A DNA stretch of 64,000 nucleotides from Liquidambar formosana (lineage: Eukaryota; Streptophyta; Magnoliopsida; Saxifragales; Altingiaceae), in the NCBI GenBank assembly GCA_039720395.1, contig CM077832.1, positions 27,391,763-27,455,762 on the forward strand, read 5' to 3'. Each line of letters begins with the position of its first letter. The first letter of the stretch is position 1. The position numbers were made by a program, and so were the translations under genes. Positions 20,358 through 32,824 of the stretch are shown here, piece after piece. The notes below the pieces were generated by a model. That model saw only the letters and a program-made list of their open reading frames with translations, had not been told where the DNA came from and searched no databases.

Positions 20358-21587
20358 GTATATACCAGCTTAGGCACCCCATGATATCTATATATGTGAT
20401 AGTTTCAAGTAATGTCTTTAATATGGGTAGCTCCTACATGTCTGCAGCCAGGTACCCACATTAAGGGACGTTAGATGATCCTATAATGATGGAAGGCAAT
20501 GAAGAATCCATTCCCTAATGTATTCTCCATTTCCAACTTAATATTAAAAGAGAGGGGTTTTTTAAGGGTCTCATCAAATTAACATACATCTCATGCATAT
20601 AAATAAAAATTGAACAGCATAAAATAATAATAATCCACTTATCGATATTAGTCCCTAAGAAGAGACATATAACGATCTATGGATTTGGAGCTATCACTAT
20701 TAATCTCATTAAAAGCTCCCACTATGATGATTATGGACTTTGAGAGAATTCAATCCAAGCCAATAGATTGAATCCAAGGTCTAAGGTGGGTGTAGGTGAT
20801 CGTAAAATAACACATTCGAAACATGCATGCTGTCTTGAAACACTTCTCTAAGCTTTCAAGTCCTTCAATCTGCTCCCTTGGCTTGATGGTCTCCACCATT
20901 GGCTTGTTGGGCTCTATCATGCTCCTTTGGGTCCACCATGCTCCTTAGTGCACTCTCGATTACATAACATTTACATAATTTAAAGAAAGGGATACATAAA
21001 GGGAATGTGGGGTACATAAGAGAATGATAGAGAGAGAGGGAGAGGGAAGGTGGCATGCAAGCCCCAAATAAATTACATCACCTTAATAAAATTACAACTC
21101 TTGTAAATAATAACATCCCATTCATAAGACGGCCAATCACAATTGGTTTAAAGGGTATAGTCCATAATCATCATCCAAACACATACATACAATCTCATTG
21201 CATAATGTAAAGAAAAACTGTAAGCATTAAAACATATGGGCATTATGGTAATTCTCTTGAATGATTTACATTAATCTCATTAATGCATCCTAATCTTATT
21301 AGGTATTAACAAAAATATCCAGAATTAAATAAAGTCTTAACATTTAAGACATTTTAGTTCCAATTAATCAAATTAATTTAAACATATAAAGTTTCCTAAA
21401 ATAACTCTAATATCCAATATTAGGGTTTCCTTAATTAAACAAATCAATTTCATTTAATTAAGAATTTCCAGATTTTAATTTAATCCCCAATTGTATTTTT
21501 AAACCATTTAAAACATTATAAAATTAATCAATATTAATTAAATAATTAACATGGGAATTAAATAAAATCATTTAAATGATGAATTAG

Positions 21588-21660
21588 TGTATTAGGGTTT
21601 CCTAAAACCCTAAACCCTAAACGCATAACCCTAAACCCTAAATGCAAGCCCTAATCATTA
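21588..21660. repeat. Telomere-like CCCTAAA motif cluster
   Basis: Several CCCTAAA units (the plant telomere repeat) in short runs, separated by other bases. Too degenerate and short to be a true interstitial telomere; telo-box-like leader motifs are an alternative. Confidence 0.5.
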
Positions 21661-22994
21661 AATTCCTTATGATTGGTCATTTAATGTCCAATCATTAAAA
21701 CCCTAGGTTCATACGGTATTTAATAAAAGGGATTAGGGTTTAATTAATGCCAAATAGGGTATTAATTACCCTTAATTAATTACACTAATTAGGGTTTCCA
21801 AAACCCTAACCCTAGACATCATTTATGGTATTAATTATGTCCTAACAATTAATAACCATGATTGGTCATTTAATGACCAATCATTAACTCTTAATAAAGG
21901 TAATTAATATTCCAATTAGGGTTTTAATTAATGCCATAATGAAATTAGGGTTTCATCATTAACTCAAAATTAGGGTTTCATCCTTAACTCTATGCAGCCG
22001 TCACTACCAAGACGGCTGCCTGAGCTTGGCTAGGCTGCCATGGCCACCAACGACTGTGGGAGGCCATGGGCAGCCATGGGAGAACATCCTAGGAGTGTGG
22101 GACAAGCCTCTGGACACGTGAGGAGTGGTGGAAGTGGCTGCCATCATCAAAAACAATCAGAGTTTCCAAAACCCATTGCTGGAGCCATTGTTGCAGACCT
22201 TGAAGGTCACAATAGCTTCTAAAGCCTTATCAATTCGACTCCTCCATTGAAACCAGCTTTTGTATCATGTCCCTACATGAAATACTAAGCTTCTAGAAGA
22301 GGTTTGGATGATCGAATCATCACCAATTGTTCTAAACAATTAAAACAACAGTATGCTGCCCAGAATTTGACAGCATACTGTCCATGGTCAGAAATTGATT
22401 TAAAACCCAGCAAGATGAATGAATTAGGCTACCAAACGAATTTTCCCAGTATCCTAAATGTCTTAGGAAACTAATGCAATTGGTTTCATGCAATTTGGAG
22501 TTCCCTAACTCAAGTTCTAATCAAAACTCCATTGATGACTTTTCTGCAGAGAAAATCTGCTATGCTGTTCATGAAAAATTTTCAAACTTTTTGAATCTTT
22601 TTCCATCAAAACCTTTTTGAAACTTAAAGAAAATCATATACACATGATATATGATGATCCTAAAATAGATTTGCATCAAAAATACAGAAGCTTTGATTGA
22701 ATTTAATTGCAAGAACCTCTGGGTTCTAAAACCCAGATTCGACCCTCTGCAGAAAACCCAGTTTTCCTTTTTTTTTTTTTTCTTCCAATTCAAACCCTAT
22801 ACAACCTTTGCATCAATGGTTACCTTTAACCATGATTTAGAAGAGGAATAGAAGAAGAATAGACCTAGGGTTCCAAACCCTAGGTTTGGCCAGAGAGAAG
22901 AACAATTCTGCAGTAAAAATTCTCCAGATTTTTGAATCATTCAACTACACCATAAATTCCAGCCCATATGTATTTTGTATTATGCATAGCCATG

Positions 22995-23006
22995 GCTCTG
23001 ATACCA
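22995..23006 (-). other. Primer binding site of element C (initiator tRNA-Met)
   Basis: On the minus strand TGGTATCAGAGC lies 1 bp from the 5' LTR end. This is the standard copia PBS complementary to initiator tRNA-Met. Confidence 0.95.
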
Positions 23007-23007
23007 C

Positions 23008-24666
23008 TGTTGGGAATCATACAAGAGGGAAAAATAGAAGTGCGGAATATAAAAATTTTCCCTTTGATTCCACAGCCCATGAATCTAACTATGCATATAC
23101 AAAATCAAACCCTAGCTATGAAGAGGGTTAGAACACTTACAGAATTTTTGTCTTCTCCTTTTTGCTCCAAGCTTTGATTCTGGACAGCGGTGAATGAGCA
23201 GCCCAAGTGTGCTGCCTCCAACGGTATCCACACCTAGCTAGAGCTTCAAGTCTTTTCCTTCTTTTCCCTTGTTGTTGCTAGTGTAGGAGAAGAGAGGAGA
23301 GAGAGAGAGGGGGCTGGAAAATCTGGACAGCCCCTTGGGATTTCAATCTTGTGATTGTGATGTCATCACTTCAAAGTGTGACTTATATAGTCCACACTCA
23401 AGGGGGCCGGCCCTAGGGGGAAACCCTATTAGGGTGTTATGCAATTTCTCTAAATTGCACAATAACCCCTATAATTTATATCAAATATAAATAGGCCTCA
23501 AAGAACTATTCTTTATGCATTCATACCCTTTCTCTCATAGACTTTAAAGCTCATCTTGCATGATCAGTGTGTGACCCATTGGGTTCACATCATCAAGTAG
23601 TAGGAATAGCACGAGGTGTGCACAATGGAACTCTTTCCATTTAGGGTCTAATTGGAACTCCTTCCAATTCCCTAATTGATTATAACTCACTTATATCAAT
23701 TAGGGCTTCTACTAACCATGAATAACACCTAGCATATGGTTCATGGTGTCGTCCTTAATGAAGTGAATATGTATCTATCAAAGAACCCTTCTGTTATAGT
23801 TTATAGGTTACAATTGCATCCTTCCATTTACACAATGTCTCCAATTGAACTAATAGGACATGGAAGTCTGTCAAGTCCCTAGTTCAATTACTTTATACTC
23901 ATTCATAAATATCAACTCAATGATGAACTTATGGAAACTCCTTTCCATATTCACACTGCCATGGCCATGGACTGAATGAGTTATATTATGAATGCTATAT
24001 GAGACATTCTCTCTCTTTTTCCTGAGAGTAATGGATTCCTTGTTGATCACTCACATGCCTTCATACACATAGCAATAGGGCCAATGAACACCTTTACAGA
24101 CCCATGAATAGAATCTGCACTTAGTGTTATCAAACTTCTAAAGCTACATGCATAAGGTAACTATGGTGTCTCAGGTCTAAGGATTACTTGTACCACTATA
24201 ACATTGAGAAACTGATTGACAGGCAGGTTAAAACTCCATTCAGTTTATCTCAAATCTTTGGTCACATTCAGTGTACCTATTCTATTAACAGGCACCCACC
24301 TGTTGGTTGTAGTGTCTCCACACAAATAGCTTGAGACCAGCTATCCTCCTATAGAGTCAACCTAACAAGTGCTAGTCCTATGGTTCATTACTGTCCATCA
24401 TAGTGAACCTTCAACTAGGAATGATTTAGGAGTTTAGTACAGAGATATATTTACAGTCTCATAATTACAACTCTTTGTAATTCAATATTCTCAACTCTAA
24501 CTCCTTGGACATATTATGTAAATATAAATGATGCATACAAACATAATAGAATAAGCCCTTTTATTAAATCAATAATAAATGTGACATACATAAATGAAAT
24601 CAAATGATTGTTCCTTTATCCCTAAACAATCATCTCTATGATTGGCTCTAGGGCATAACTCTAACA
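23008..24666 (-). repeat. 5' LTR of element C (1659 bp)
   Basis: Matches 14651-16300 except for about three substitutions and a 9-bp tandem duplication in a pyrimidine run near 23256. Minus-strand TATA box CTATATAAGT is at 23381-23390. Confidence 0.96.
23381..23390 (-). promoter_or_regulatory. TATA box of element C 5' LTR
   Basis: Minus-strand CTATATAAGT is a good plant TATA match. A palindromic TGATGTCATCA (23358-23368) lies just downstream, near the expected start site. Confidence 0.5.
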
Positions 24667-24671
24667 CCATG
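24667..24671. repeat. TSD of element C, right copy (CCATG)
   Basis: Exact copy of 14646-14650. Confidence 0.95.
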
Positions 24672-24730
24672 CCTGTTCAATCTTGATAAATTGATCATAT
24701 ATCCTCATTTCAAATCTTGATTTTTCATCC

Positions 24731-26690
24731 CACTTGGTTGAATATACTCATCACTTGAATATATTCTTCCATTTCAAAAGTGTATTCACTCTTTGAATAT
24801 GCTTCTCGGTTTTAAATTCTCATTCCCTATCCTACTTGGTTGAATATATTCATCACTTGAATATATTTTTTCCATTTCAAAAGTGTATTCACCCTTTGAA
24901 TATGCTTCTCATTTCAAATCTTGATTTTTCATCCCACTTGGTTGAATATATTCATCACTTGAATATATTTTTCCATTTCAAAAGTGTATTCACCCTTTGA
25001 ATATGCTTCTCGGTTTCAAATTCTCATTCCCTATCCTACTTGGTTGAATATATTCATCACTTGAATATATTTTTCCATTTCAAAAGTGTATTCACCCTTT
25101 GAATATGCTTCTCAGTTTCAAATTCTCATTTTCTATCATACTTGGTTGAATATATTCATCACTTGAATATATTCTTCCATTTCAAAAGCATGTTCGCCCA
25201 TTGAATATGCTTCCTAGTTTCAGATCCTCATTATCACTTACTTGGTTAAATATATTCATCACTTGAATATATTTCTCCATTTCAATGGTATGTTCATCAC
25301 TTGAACATACTTCTCAGATATTTTGTCACTTACTTGGTTAAGTATATCCATCGCTTGGGTACGCTTCTCCATTTCAATGGTATGTTCATCACTTAAACAT
25401 ACTTCTCAGATCATTTGTCACTTACTTGGTTAAGTATATCCACCACTTAGGTATTTTTTTTTCCCATTTCAATGGTATACTCATCACTTGAGTATACTTC
25501 TCAGATATTTTGCCACTTACTTGGTTAAGTATATCCATCGCTTGGATATATTTCTCCATTTCAATGGTATGTTCATCACTTGAACATACTTCTCAGAATA
25601 TTTGTCACTTACTTGGTTAAATATATTCATGACTAGAATATATTTCTCCATTTCAATGGTGTACTCATCACTTGAGTACACTTCTCAGATTATTCTCTAT
25701 CTTACTTGCTTAAGTATATCCATCGCTTGGATATATTTCTCTATTTCAATGGTATGTTTATCACTTAAACATACTTGTCACTTACTTGGTTAAGTATATC
25801 CATCACTTGGATATATTTCTCTATTTCAATGGTATGTTTATCACTTAAACATACTTGTCACTTACTTGGTTAAATATATTCATGACTAGAATATATTTCT
25901 CCATTTCAATGGTGTACTCATCACTTGAGTACACTTCTCAGATTATTCTTATCTTACTTGGTTAAATATATCCGTCGTTTGGATATATTTCTCCATCTCA
26001 ATGGTATGCTCATCACTTGAGTGTACTTCTCAGCTTACTTGGTTAAATATATCCATCACTTGGATACATTTCTCCATTTCAAAAGTATGTTCATCACTTG
26101 AACGTACTTCTCAGTCTTTTTCAATCATTAAGTATACTCATCACTTGAGTATATTTCTCAGCATCTTTTTCATCACTCGGTTAAATATGTTCGTGACCTG
26201 AATATATTTCTCCATTTCAAAAGTACACTCATCACTTGAATACACCTCTCAGATTATTCTTATCCTACTTGGTTAAAGATATCCATCGCTTGGATATATT
26301 TCTCCATTTCAATGGTATGCTCACCACTTGAGTATACTTCTCAGATTTCATTCTCAGATTACTTGGTTAAATATATTCGTGACCTGAATATATTTCTCCA
26401 TTTCAGTGGTATACTCATCACTTGAGTATACTTCTCAGATATTTTGTCACTTACTTGGTTAAGTATATCCATCGCTTGGATATATTTCTCCATTTCAAAG
26501 GTATGTTCATCACTTGAATGTGCTTCTCAGATTTCATTCTCATCACTTGGTTAAATATATTCGTGACTAGAATATATCTTTCCATTTCAAAAGTATATTC
26601 ATTCGTAGTGGCTTGAATATGCTTCTCTTATCAATTCTCAACCCTCAATGGTTTAAGTATACTCATGACTTGAGTACACTTCCTTATTTC
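24731..26690 (+). repeat. Hairpin-rich tandem array in the 3' region of element B
   Basis: About twenty degenerate units marked by ACTTGGTTRA, first about 102 bp long (to about 25240), later about 90 bp, with one 80-bp near-identical pair (25707-25860). Each unit carries two inverted repeats with a 5-base loop, usually TCACT or TCGCT, joined by CTCCATTTCAA-type spacers. Stem sequence varies but pairing is kept: 24843-24867, 25288-25310, 25475-25497, 25530-25550, 25659-25681, 25752-25774, 26409-26431. Hypervariable 3' UTRs with tandem repeats are known for Ogre/Tat elements and can seed satellites. Confidence 0.92.
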
Positions 26691-26805
26691 AGTCTCAGGT
26701 TTTCAACCTCCCATCATTGTTGGTATCAGTGTGTGATTTCTCCGGGCTTTTTGGCCAAAAATGGGTTGTTCTTTATCATTGGTTCACAAGTGTAACATGT
26801 TCGCC

Positions 26806-26814
26806 AATGAGGGG
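26806..26814 (+). other. Probable polypurine tract of element B
   Basis: AATGAGGGG lies a few bases before the 3' LTR start at 26819. It is short and not pure, so the call is tentative; it is placed by position. Confidence 0.45.
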
Positions 26815-26818
26815 CTTC

Positions 26819-29421
26819 TGTCACACCCCATTTTTGCACCACCTTACTAGGGCTCATCGTTTCATGCATGTTTTTGTTTTGTTTTTGAGTCTAGTCACTT
26901 GCATTAGTTTTCTAGAGTCACAAGGACAATGGATATGAATTTTGGTTCAAATTGGAGTTGATCTTGAGGGATAATAAGAGCTTTTGTGACTTGAGAGGCA
27001 TAATTGTCTTTTAAGTCCCAAACTTTTCATTTGACCTTGGAATGATCTCCAAATTGTCAATTGGAGTTCATATGGATGCATATGAGGTATTAAGTCCCGT
27101 GGCCCTGATGATGAGTTTAGTGTGGTTATTTACGGATTATCCTTGAAGAATTAGTGCGAATCACAACATGAGATTTTTGGTTAAAATGAAAAGAAAATTA
27201 TTTTATTAAATTAGCCATTTTTATCATGACACTAACACGTGTACGTATGTGATGAGTGTGTGTACGCACATACAATACATGTGCATGCGTGTTAGCCGTC
27301 AGTCTCCCAATTTTTATAAAAGACAATTTCCTTTTCCTATTCAGATTAGAAGTCTTTTATCATTATAAAATACCTTTTGATTATTCTCCAAGGAAACCTA
27401 GTCCAGGAAGGAAAGGGAAACTCCCTATTTCAGCTATAAATACTCTCTTAATGTCTTTAAATAAGGGAGAGGAGAAGAGGGTTTGGAGGGAGTGAAATTC
27501 GTCATAATTCAGTAGCAGATTTTCTGAAAACCAGCAGTCGTATTTTAATCATAACTTTTTCATCCGAAGTCAAAATTTGATGAAATTGGTCTTGTTAGAA
27601 ATATAATTCAATTCTCTACAACTTTGTATTTCACAAGCTTTGTCCAAATCCAACGTTTTCATACCCAAAAACGCGATTGAAGTTGCTGCTGCTGCAAAGT
27701 GACGAAAATCACTTTTCTTTTCTCTTGTTCTCTTTTTGTTTTCTATTTCTTTTCAAAGTTGAGTGAGTTTTGATCTCTTTGCTGTGATACCACTTTGACA
27801 AAGAGGAGGATTCGTGTTGGTTTGATTCACTCTAAAGACCTGAGGAGCCACGAACAATTACAAACACAAAGGAAGGCCCTTCCTAAGGTATTCTCCTTCT
27901 CTATTCAAGCTTAAACTAGGTTTTCATATGGGTTAGGCTTATTGCATGTTAAAGGTAACTTTTTTATCATGTATTAACACTCTAGCTAGTTAATATACAT
28001 GGAATATCTATTTTTTATCTACTGTTTAGCATGCTTTAGGGCTGTCCTTTAGGTTTTTAATGCATAGTTATGATTCTTGTGCTCCTGTTTGTCCTTGTGC
28101 TAGGATTAGTGTCATTGCATGTTAGAGTTAGGATTTTCATCATGTTATATTGCTTTAGTTAGTTAATATGCATGATTTAATTTCTGTTTAGTTTGGTTTT
28201 AGCATGATTAAAGTATGTCTTGTGAGTTTTTAAGCATATTTGTGAGTTTAGGGTTTTAGAGTCATTGTTTCGTGTTTGTTTTCATATAGCATGATAAAGT
28301 AGACTTTTTTATTTGGTTTTTCTTCGTGTTTGCTGTATATGTTTTTCATATGGAGTAAACATGATAGTTTTGCATGCATGTTAGTATGTTTTAGGGTTTT
28401 TATGCATGATATGGTTCCAGGAATATGTTAGGACTTATTATTGTTCGCTGTTTTTGCTATTGGCATGCTTAGTGGATGATTTTAGGTCATAATACTATTC
28501 TGTCTAGATTTGCATGTTAGTGTTTTTGCATGGTTTTGAGCACTTGTAAGGGTGCAAATAGGTGTGGTATTTGTCCTATGGCAAATAGGGCTGCTTATGT
28601 CTGAAATAGCTAATGCTTGGAGCTAATTGCGCTCAGGTAAGTGGGTGTGAAGGTGCCCCAATTCACCTTTCTTCCTTAACTCATTCTCTTCTCCCTATCT
28701 AGGGTTAATTTTTAATATGATCCTATGGTTTAATTAGAGGTTTCCTTCATAAACAAAATTCTGGTTTTTATTAAGGATTCCATTTTGTGGATTTCTTTCC
28801 TAAAATCAAACTTTCTATCAATTCTCTTTTGATCAAATAAGGAAACCTAGGGTTTTTACCATAGGTTTGTATTAGGATTTAACCCTAATTCTAATCGAAC
28901 TACGTGGACTTTGATCCATGTATTTCGTTGCATGGTACGTAGGCGCTCTTCGTGAGGCTCAAGTCCGTTCTAGGATCCAAGCATCCTAGGTTTATTTATG
29001 TTTTCTTTTTTTTTCTTTCTTTTTTCTGTTTTTATTTGCTTATTATGCATGGATGGATGAATGAAATATATGATATGCATGCAATTCTTGTGATGATATA
29101 CTTGCTGATTTTTGTATGGAAAGATCTTGATTTAGCCCAAATGAACTGAGAGACCGAAAGGGTGACATGGATGCCTATAGGCTTTGCCTAGAACCTTCCC
29201 ATGTCATAACTTAGCCTCCGAATCCCCGATTTCTTTGGTTTTCAAAAGATTGGTTTTTGCCTTTCCTTTTTTATGGAGTCATTCAAATTGTCTTCCTAAA
29301 ACAAACTATTTTTAGGGTTTTCCTTGTTTCCTTTAAAAAATAAGGTGGCGACTCCTTTCCTTTTCTTTTTTCAAACCCATTTTCTTTCAATCCCTTGTGG
29401 GCCCAATTTCCGGGGTTCACA
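26819..29421 (+). repeat. 3' LTR of element B (2603 bp)
   Basis: Same length as 2263-4865, about 16 substitutions, no indels, TG...CA ends. It carries the TATA copy at 27434-27442 and the PBS-like decamer at 29346-29355. Confidence 0.97.
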
Positions 29422-29426
29422 CAGGG
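29422..29426. repeat. TSD of element B, right copy (CAGGG)
   Basis: Exact copy of 2258-2262, directly after the 3' LTR. Confidence 0.95.
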
Positions 29427-31001
29427 CAACTTGCTAAATGGTCTGCAATGACACTTCCTTTAACGGACTTCTGCGCCAGGTACTTTATGTCGAATTCATT
29501 GAGAAGAAGCGACCAACGAGCGGTCCTGTATGATAGGACTAGTTTTTCTAGCAAAAACTTCAAAGGATCTAATCGACTTATCAACAGGACTTCGAAAGAC
29601 ATCATGTAATGACGGAGTTTCTGGGTAGCCCATACCAATGCTACGCAAGCCTTTTCTAGCGTATTGTACTTTACTTCATAATCTGTCATTTTCTTGCTCA
29701 AGTAGTAGATGGCATTTTCCTCTTTCGACCCTTCAAGGTATTGAGCTAACATAGCTCCCGTCGCGGTTTCAGTAACCGTTAAATATAACAGTAACAGTTC
29801 ACCTTGCCGCGGGGGAACCAAGATTGGGGGGTTACTCAGATACCTTTTAATGGTTTCAAAGGCTTCTTGACAATCCTCATTCCATTCCTTGGAAACGCCC
29901 TTTTTAAGTAGCTTGAAAATTGGCTCGCATACCATGGTCAAATTGGCGATAAAACGACTTATGTATTGAACTCTCCCCAAAAAACCCCGGATCTGCTTTT
30001 CCGTTCTTGGTGGCTCCATCTCCGTGATAGCTTTTATCTTCCCTGGATCAACTTCAATTCCCCTCTGAGTGATCATGAAACCCAACAGCTTCCCTGCGGT
30101 AACTCCGAAGGCGCACTTCTGAGGATTCAATCGGAGGTTGTACTTCTTTGCCCGTTCTAGGAACTTCTCCAATGCCGCGAAATGTCCTTCCCGGTCTATA
30201 GATTTGACTATCATGTCGTCCACATACACCTCTACTTCTTTATGGATCATATCATGCAATAGGGTCGTAGCAGCTCTTTGGTAAGTAGTTCCAGCATTTC
30301 TCAAGCCAAAAGGCATTACCTTGTAGCAATACGTGCCCCACTGCGTGATAAAAGCCGTCTTTTCCATGTCTCGAGGTGCCATCTTTATCTAGTTGTAACC
30401 GGAGAACCCATCCATGAAGGAGAGAAGAGCATGGCCTGCCGTACTATCCACCAACACATCGATATGCGGTAGAAGGAAATCATCCTTTGGGCTCGCAGCA
30501 TTAAGGTCGCGGAAGTCAACACACATTCGCACTTTCCCATCTTTTTTAGGCACAGGCACTATGTTAGACAGCCATTCAGGGTACTCCACAACTTGGAGAA
30601 ACCCGGCATCTAATTGTTTAGTTACCTCTTCTTTTACTTTCAAAGCCCATTCTGGTTTTAATCTTCTTAATTTTTGCTTTACAGGCTTTTTAGTGGGATT
30701 AGTGGGGATGTAATGTTCCACAATATCTGGATCAATGCCAGGCATATCCTCATAAGACCATGCAAAGGCCTCTACATTGGCTTTTAGAAGTATTATCAAT
30801 TTTTCTTTTTCAGCAGGCGAAAGAGTTATCCCAATTTTAATTATCCTTGGCAATTCATCTGTCCCTAGATTGATTGATTCCAATTCATCCATGTTAGGTT
30901 CGGTAACGCCCTTTTTCCTTTGCTCGACGAGCTCCGGGGGGACGTCATTCCTAGGATCTATATCCATGCCATAGATATTTATAGAAGAAAGAAAGGAAAC
31001 A
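29427..31001 (-). pseudogene. pol: Element A reverse transcriptase and first RNase H
   Basis: It corresponds to the first 520 or so residues of the B pol frame. RT motifs MPFGLRNA and EVYVDDMIVKS are present, as are the VPVPKKDGKVRM and FRDLNAASP regions. The first RNase H again lacks the usual Asp (TVTETATGA), then VKGSVIADHLASCPV runs to the B insertion point. One in-frame TAG at 30389-30391 (after GFSGYN) splits it. Unlike B, the protein runs without interruption from the linker into RT across 31001/31002, where B has its intron. Confidence 0.92.
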
Positions 31002-31531
31002 AAGTTACTATCAGGTAAGTCGAGATCCTCGCCCTCAAGAACTTCTGCAATGGTATCCTCTTCAAGATACCAATTAAGGAGTGGCACGGCTGCATGGTGA
31101 ATTAAAGAACACTCGAGATCTGATTCCTCCACAGCAAGAACCGTATCTTGAAACATTGTAACCATGGCTTCTGAATCCATCTGTTCTGCCCAGTCCTCAC
31201 TCTTTTCTTCCTAATAGTCATCCTTGATCGCTTCATCATCAACTATTGTAGCAGTAATGGGATACCACTCAGTAAACAATATCTCGAACCCTGGAACTCT
31301 CGCCTTGGTTGCTTTGTCAATGGATGGTTCGGGGAATCCACAGAATAGGAAATCCTCCCCCTCCTTAACAAAGTAACCATTCAAAGTAGGTCGGTATGGC
31401 GAGATTCGCACATCTGGCACCCTCCCTTCTGCTTTGCCTTTGACCCTTTCTCTGCTTCTCTACAACATCTCCATATGGTCCTTTTTGGAAGGCTTATACC
31501 CCAATCCGAAGGTGTAGGTGACAATGCGGCT
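31002..31531 (-). pseudogene. Element A protease-RT linker
   Basis: Same frame as the RT. It includes NGYFVKEGEDFLFCGFPEP and the acidic part ending DLPDSNF. In-frame stops occur at 31460-31462 and 31211-31213. Similar throughout to 8590-9077 of element B. Confidence 0.82.
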
Positions 31532-32824
31532 CTAAACAGATACCGGTATACTTTGCTGACGGCGTCCTAGTCCCATGCCTGGGAAGAAACTCATTTTCTT
31601 CATTATGTTCCCTACATGCAAATTGCCATGAGGGCAAAAGTCGAGAGGTATCAACTCTCTCTGTTCTGGCTCTTTCTCTATGCATTGAACATACTCGAAT
31701 CCGGACAAGGGTACTCCCACGGGCTCGGGCTTGATCTCGCAAATGGGTACCCCCGACATCTTCAAGTCATAATCACCTTGGAGTGTAACGATGGCCCCTT
31801 CATAAGGGAACTTGACTTTTTGGTGCAATGACGAGGGTACAGCCCCTGTAGGATGAATCCAAGGTCTCCCCAACAAGAGATTGAAGCACGACGGGACATC
31901 CAAGACTTGGAACTCCACTCTGAAATCTGTAGGCCCCATAATCAGTGGCAAAGTGACCACTCCAATCACCTCTCTACGGGTGTTATCATAGGCTCTCACT
32001 GTTTGCCCGGATAGCATGAAATCTGTTGGATCCAACCCCAAGACGGTGGCAGTTCTGAGAGGGTACACATTAAGAGCGGAACCATTATCAATCAGGACTG
32101 TTGGGACCCTCTTTCCCATGGTGTCGACAGTGATGTACATGGCTTGTGAATGGCTAGGTCCACTTTTAGGTAGGTCTGCCTCTGAGAACACAATGGTTGA
32201 GTTCTTAGAGGTTGGATTCACCAAGTTCACCAAATTTTCCGAAGATGTGTCAACGGGAACCTGTATCTGGTTGAGCAACTTCAAGATTGTCTGCCTATGC
32301 TTGTAAGAGGCCATAAGCAAACCCCATATAGTGATGTTGGCATTAGTCTTTCTCAATTGCCTAAGCACTTCGTCGTCCTCTTCTTGCAGGTCGAGGTGAC
32401 GATTACCTTCCAAGTCCCCCAATGGGTTGTCAGACTCTAGATGCGGAGGCTTGAAATGGCGACCCCCTCTAGTTATGTGCTCTACCTTGTCATCGCTCAT
32501 CCACATATCATCAATCTCACCTACGTCACCCATGAGGTCATCCCATGTGATTGTGTCGATCTCTTCCATTTGGACTTCCTCTGGTAACTCATCCCAACCT
32601 GTGGGGACTATAGGCTCATCAGGGATGGGGTCATGGTAGAGTACGTAGTAATCAAACTTTCCGGACGACTCTCCTAACAAACCCACTTTAGGATCCCCTG
32701 CCTCGAACCTTTCTTTCAATTGTTGCCGCATAGACTTCTTTGGCAATACCAAAACCTTTTGATCAATAAGGTCTTGAACTACCTTTTTCAGTATAACACA
32801 GTCCTCCGTATCATGTCCGGGCGC
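31532..32824 (-). pseudogene. pro: Element A protease
   Basis: Active-site loop VPTVLIDNGSALNV, flap and FNLLLGRPWIH strand as in B, then a G-patch-like FFPGMGLGRRQQ. The upstream part matches the acidic Gag C-terminal tail of B. The frame stays open where B has its TAG (TIWGLLMAS at the equivalent position), which shows that B's stop is secondary. It ends at an in-frame TAG (31532-31534). Confidence 0.88.

Larger units (their letters stand above)
19975..22994 (-). other. Element C long untranslated leader
   Basis: About 3 kb between PBS and gag without a convincing gene, AT-rich. It contains three identical 20-mers (20153, 20257, 20338), telomere-like CCCTAAA words around 21590-21660, and two related 25-bp palindromes (21670-21694 and 21859-21883). 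It is long compared with what I recall for BARE-type leaders, so part may be a captured or expanded segment. Confidence 0.6.
14651..24666 (-). mobile_element. Element C, Angela/BARE-like Ty1/copia retrotransposon
   Basis: Complete LTR-to-LTR copia on the minus strand: 5' LTR 23008-24666, PBS 22995-23006, 3-kb leader, gag-protease-integrase-RT-RNase H in one frame, PPT 16301-16311, 3' LTR 14651-16300. The RT-RNase H protein and the minus-strand LTR start (TGTTAGAGTTATGCCCTAGA) closely resemble barley BARE-1 as I recall it, hence the Angela lineage. The LTRs differ by about three substitutions and one 9-bp insertion. It is broken by two in-frame stops and an apparent gag deletion. Confidence 0.93.
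2263..29421 (+). mobile_element. Element B, Tat/Ogre-like Ty3/gypsy with intron and antisense ORF
   Basis: LTR 2263-4865, PBS 4869, leader, gag, protease, intron 9078-9248, pol to 12627, antisense ORF, hairpin array and LTR to 29421. Without C and its duplicated target site the element is about 17.1 kb, in the large Ogre size range. LTR divergence of about 0.6 percent implies recent insertion. It sits inside element A with TSD CAGGG. Confidence 0.95.

Noticed and set aside
24731..26690. CRISPR array
   Set aside because: Units are degenerate, there are no unique spacers, the context is a plant retrotransposon, and no cas genes occur.
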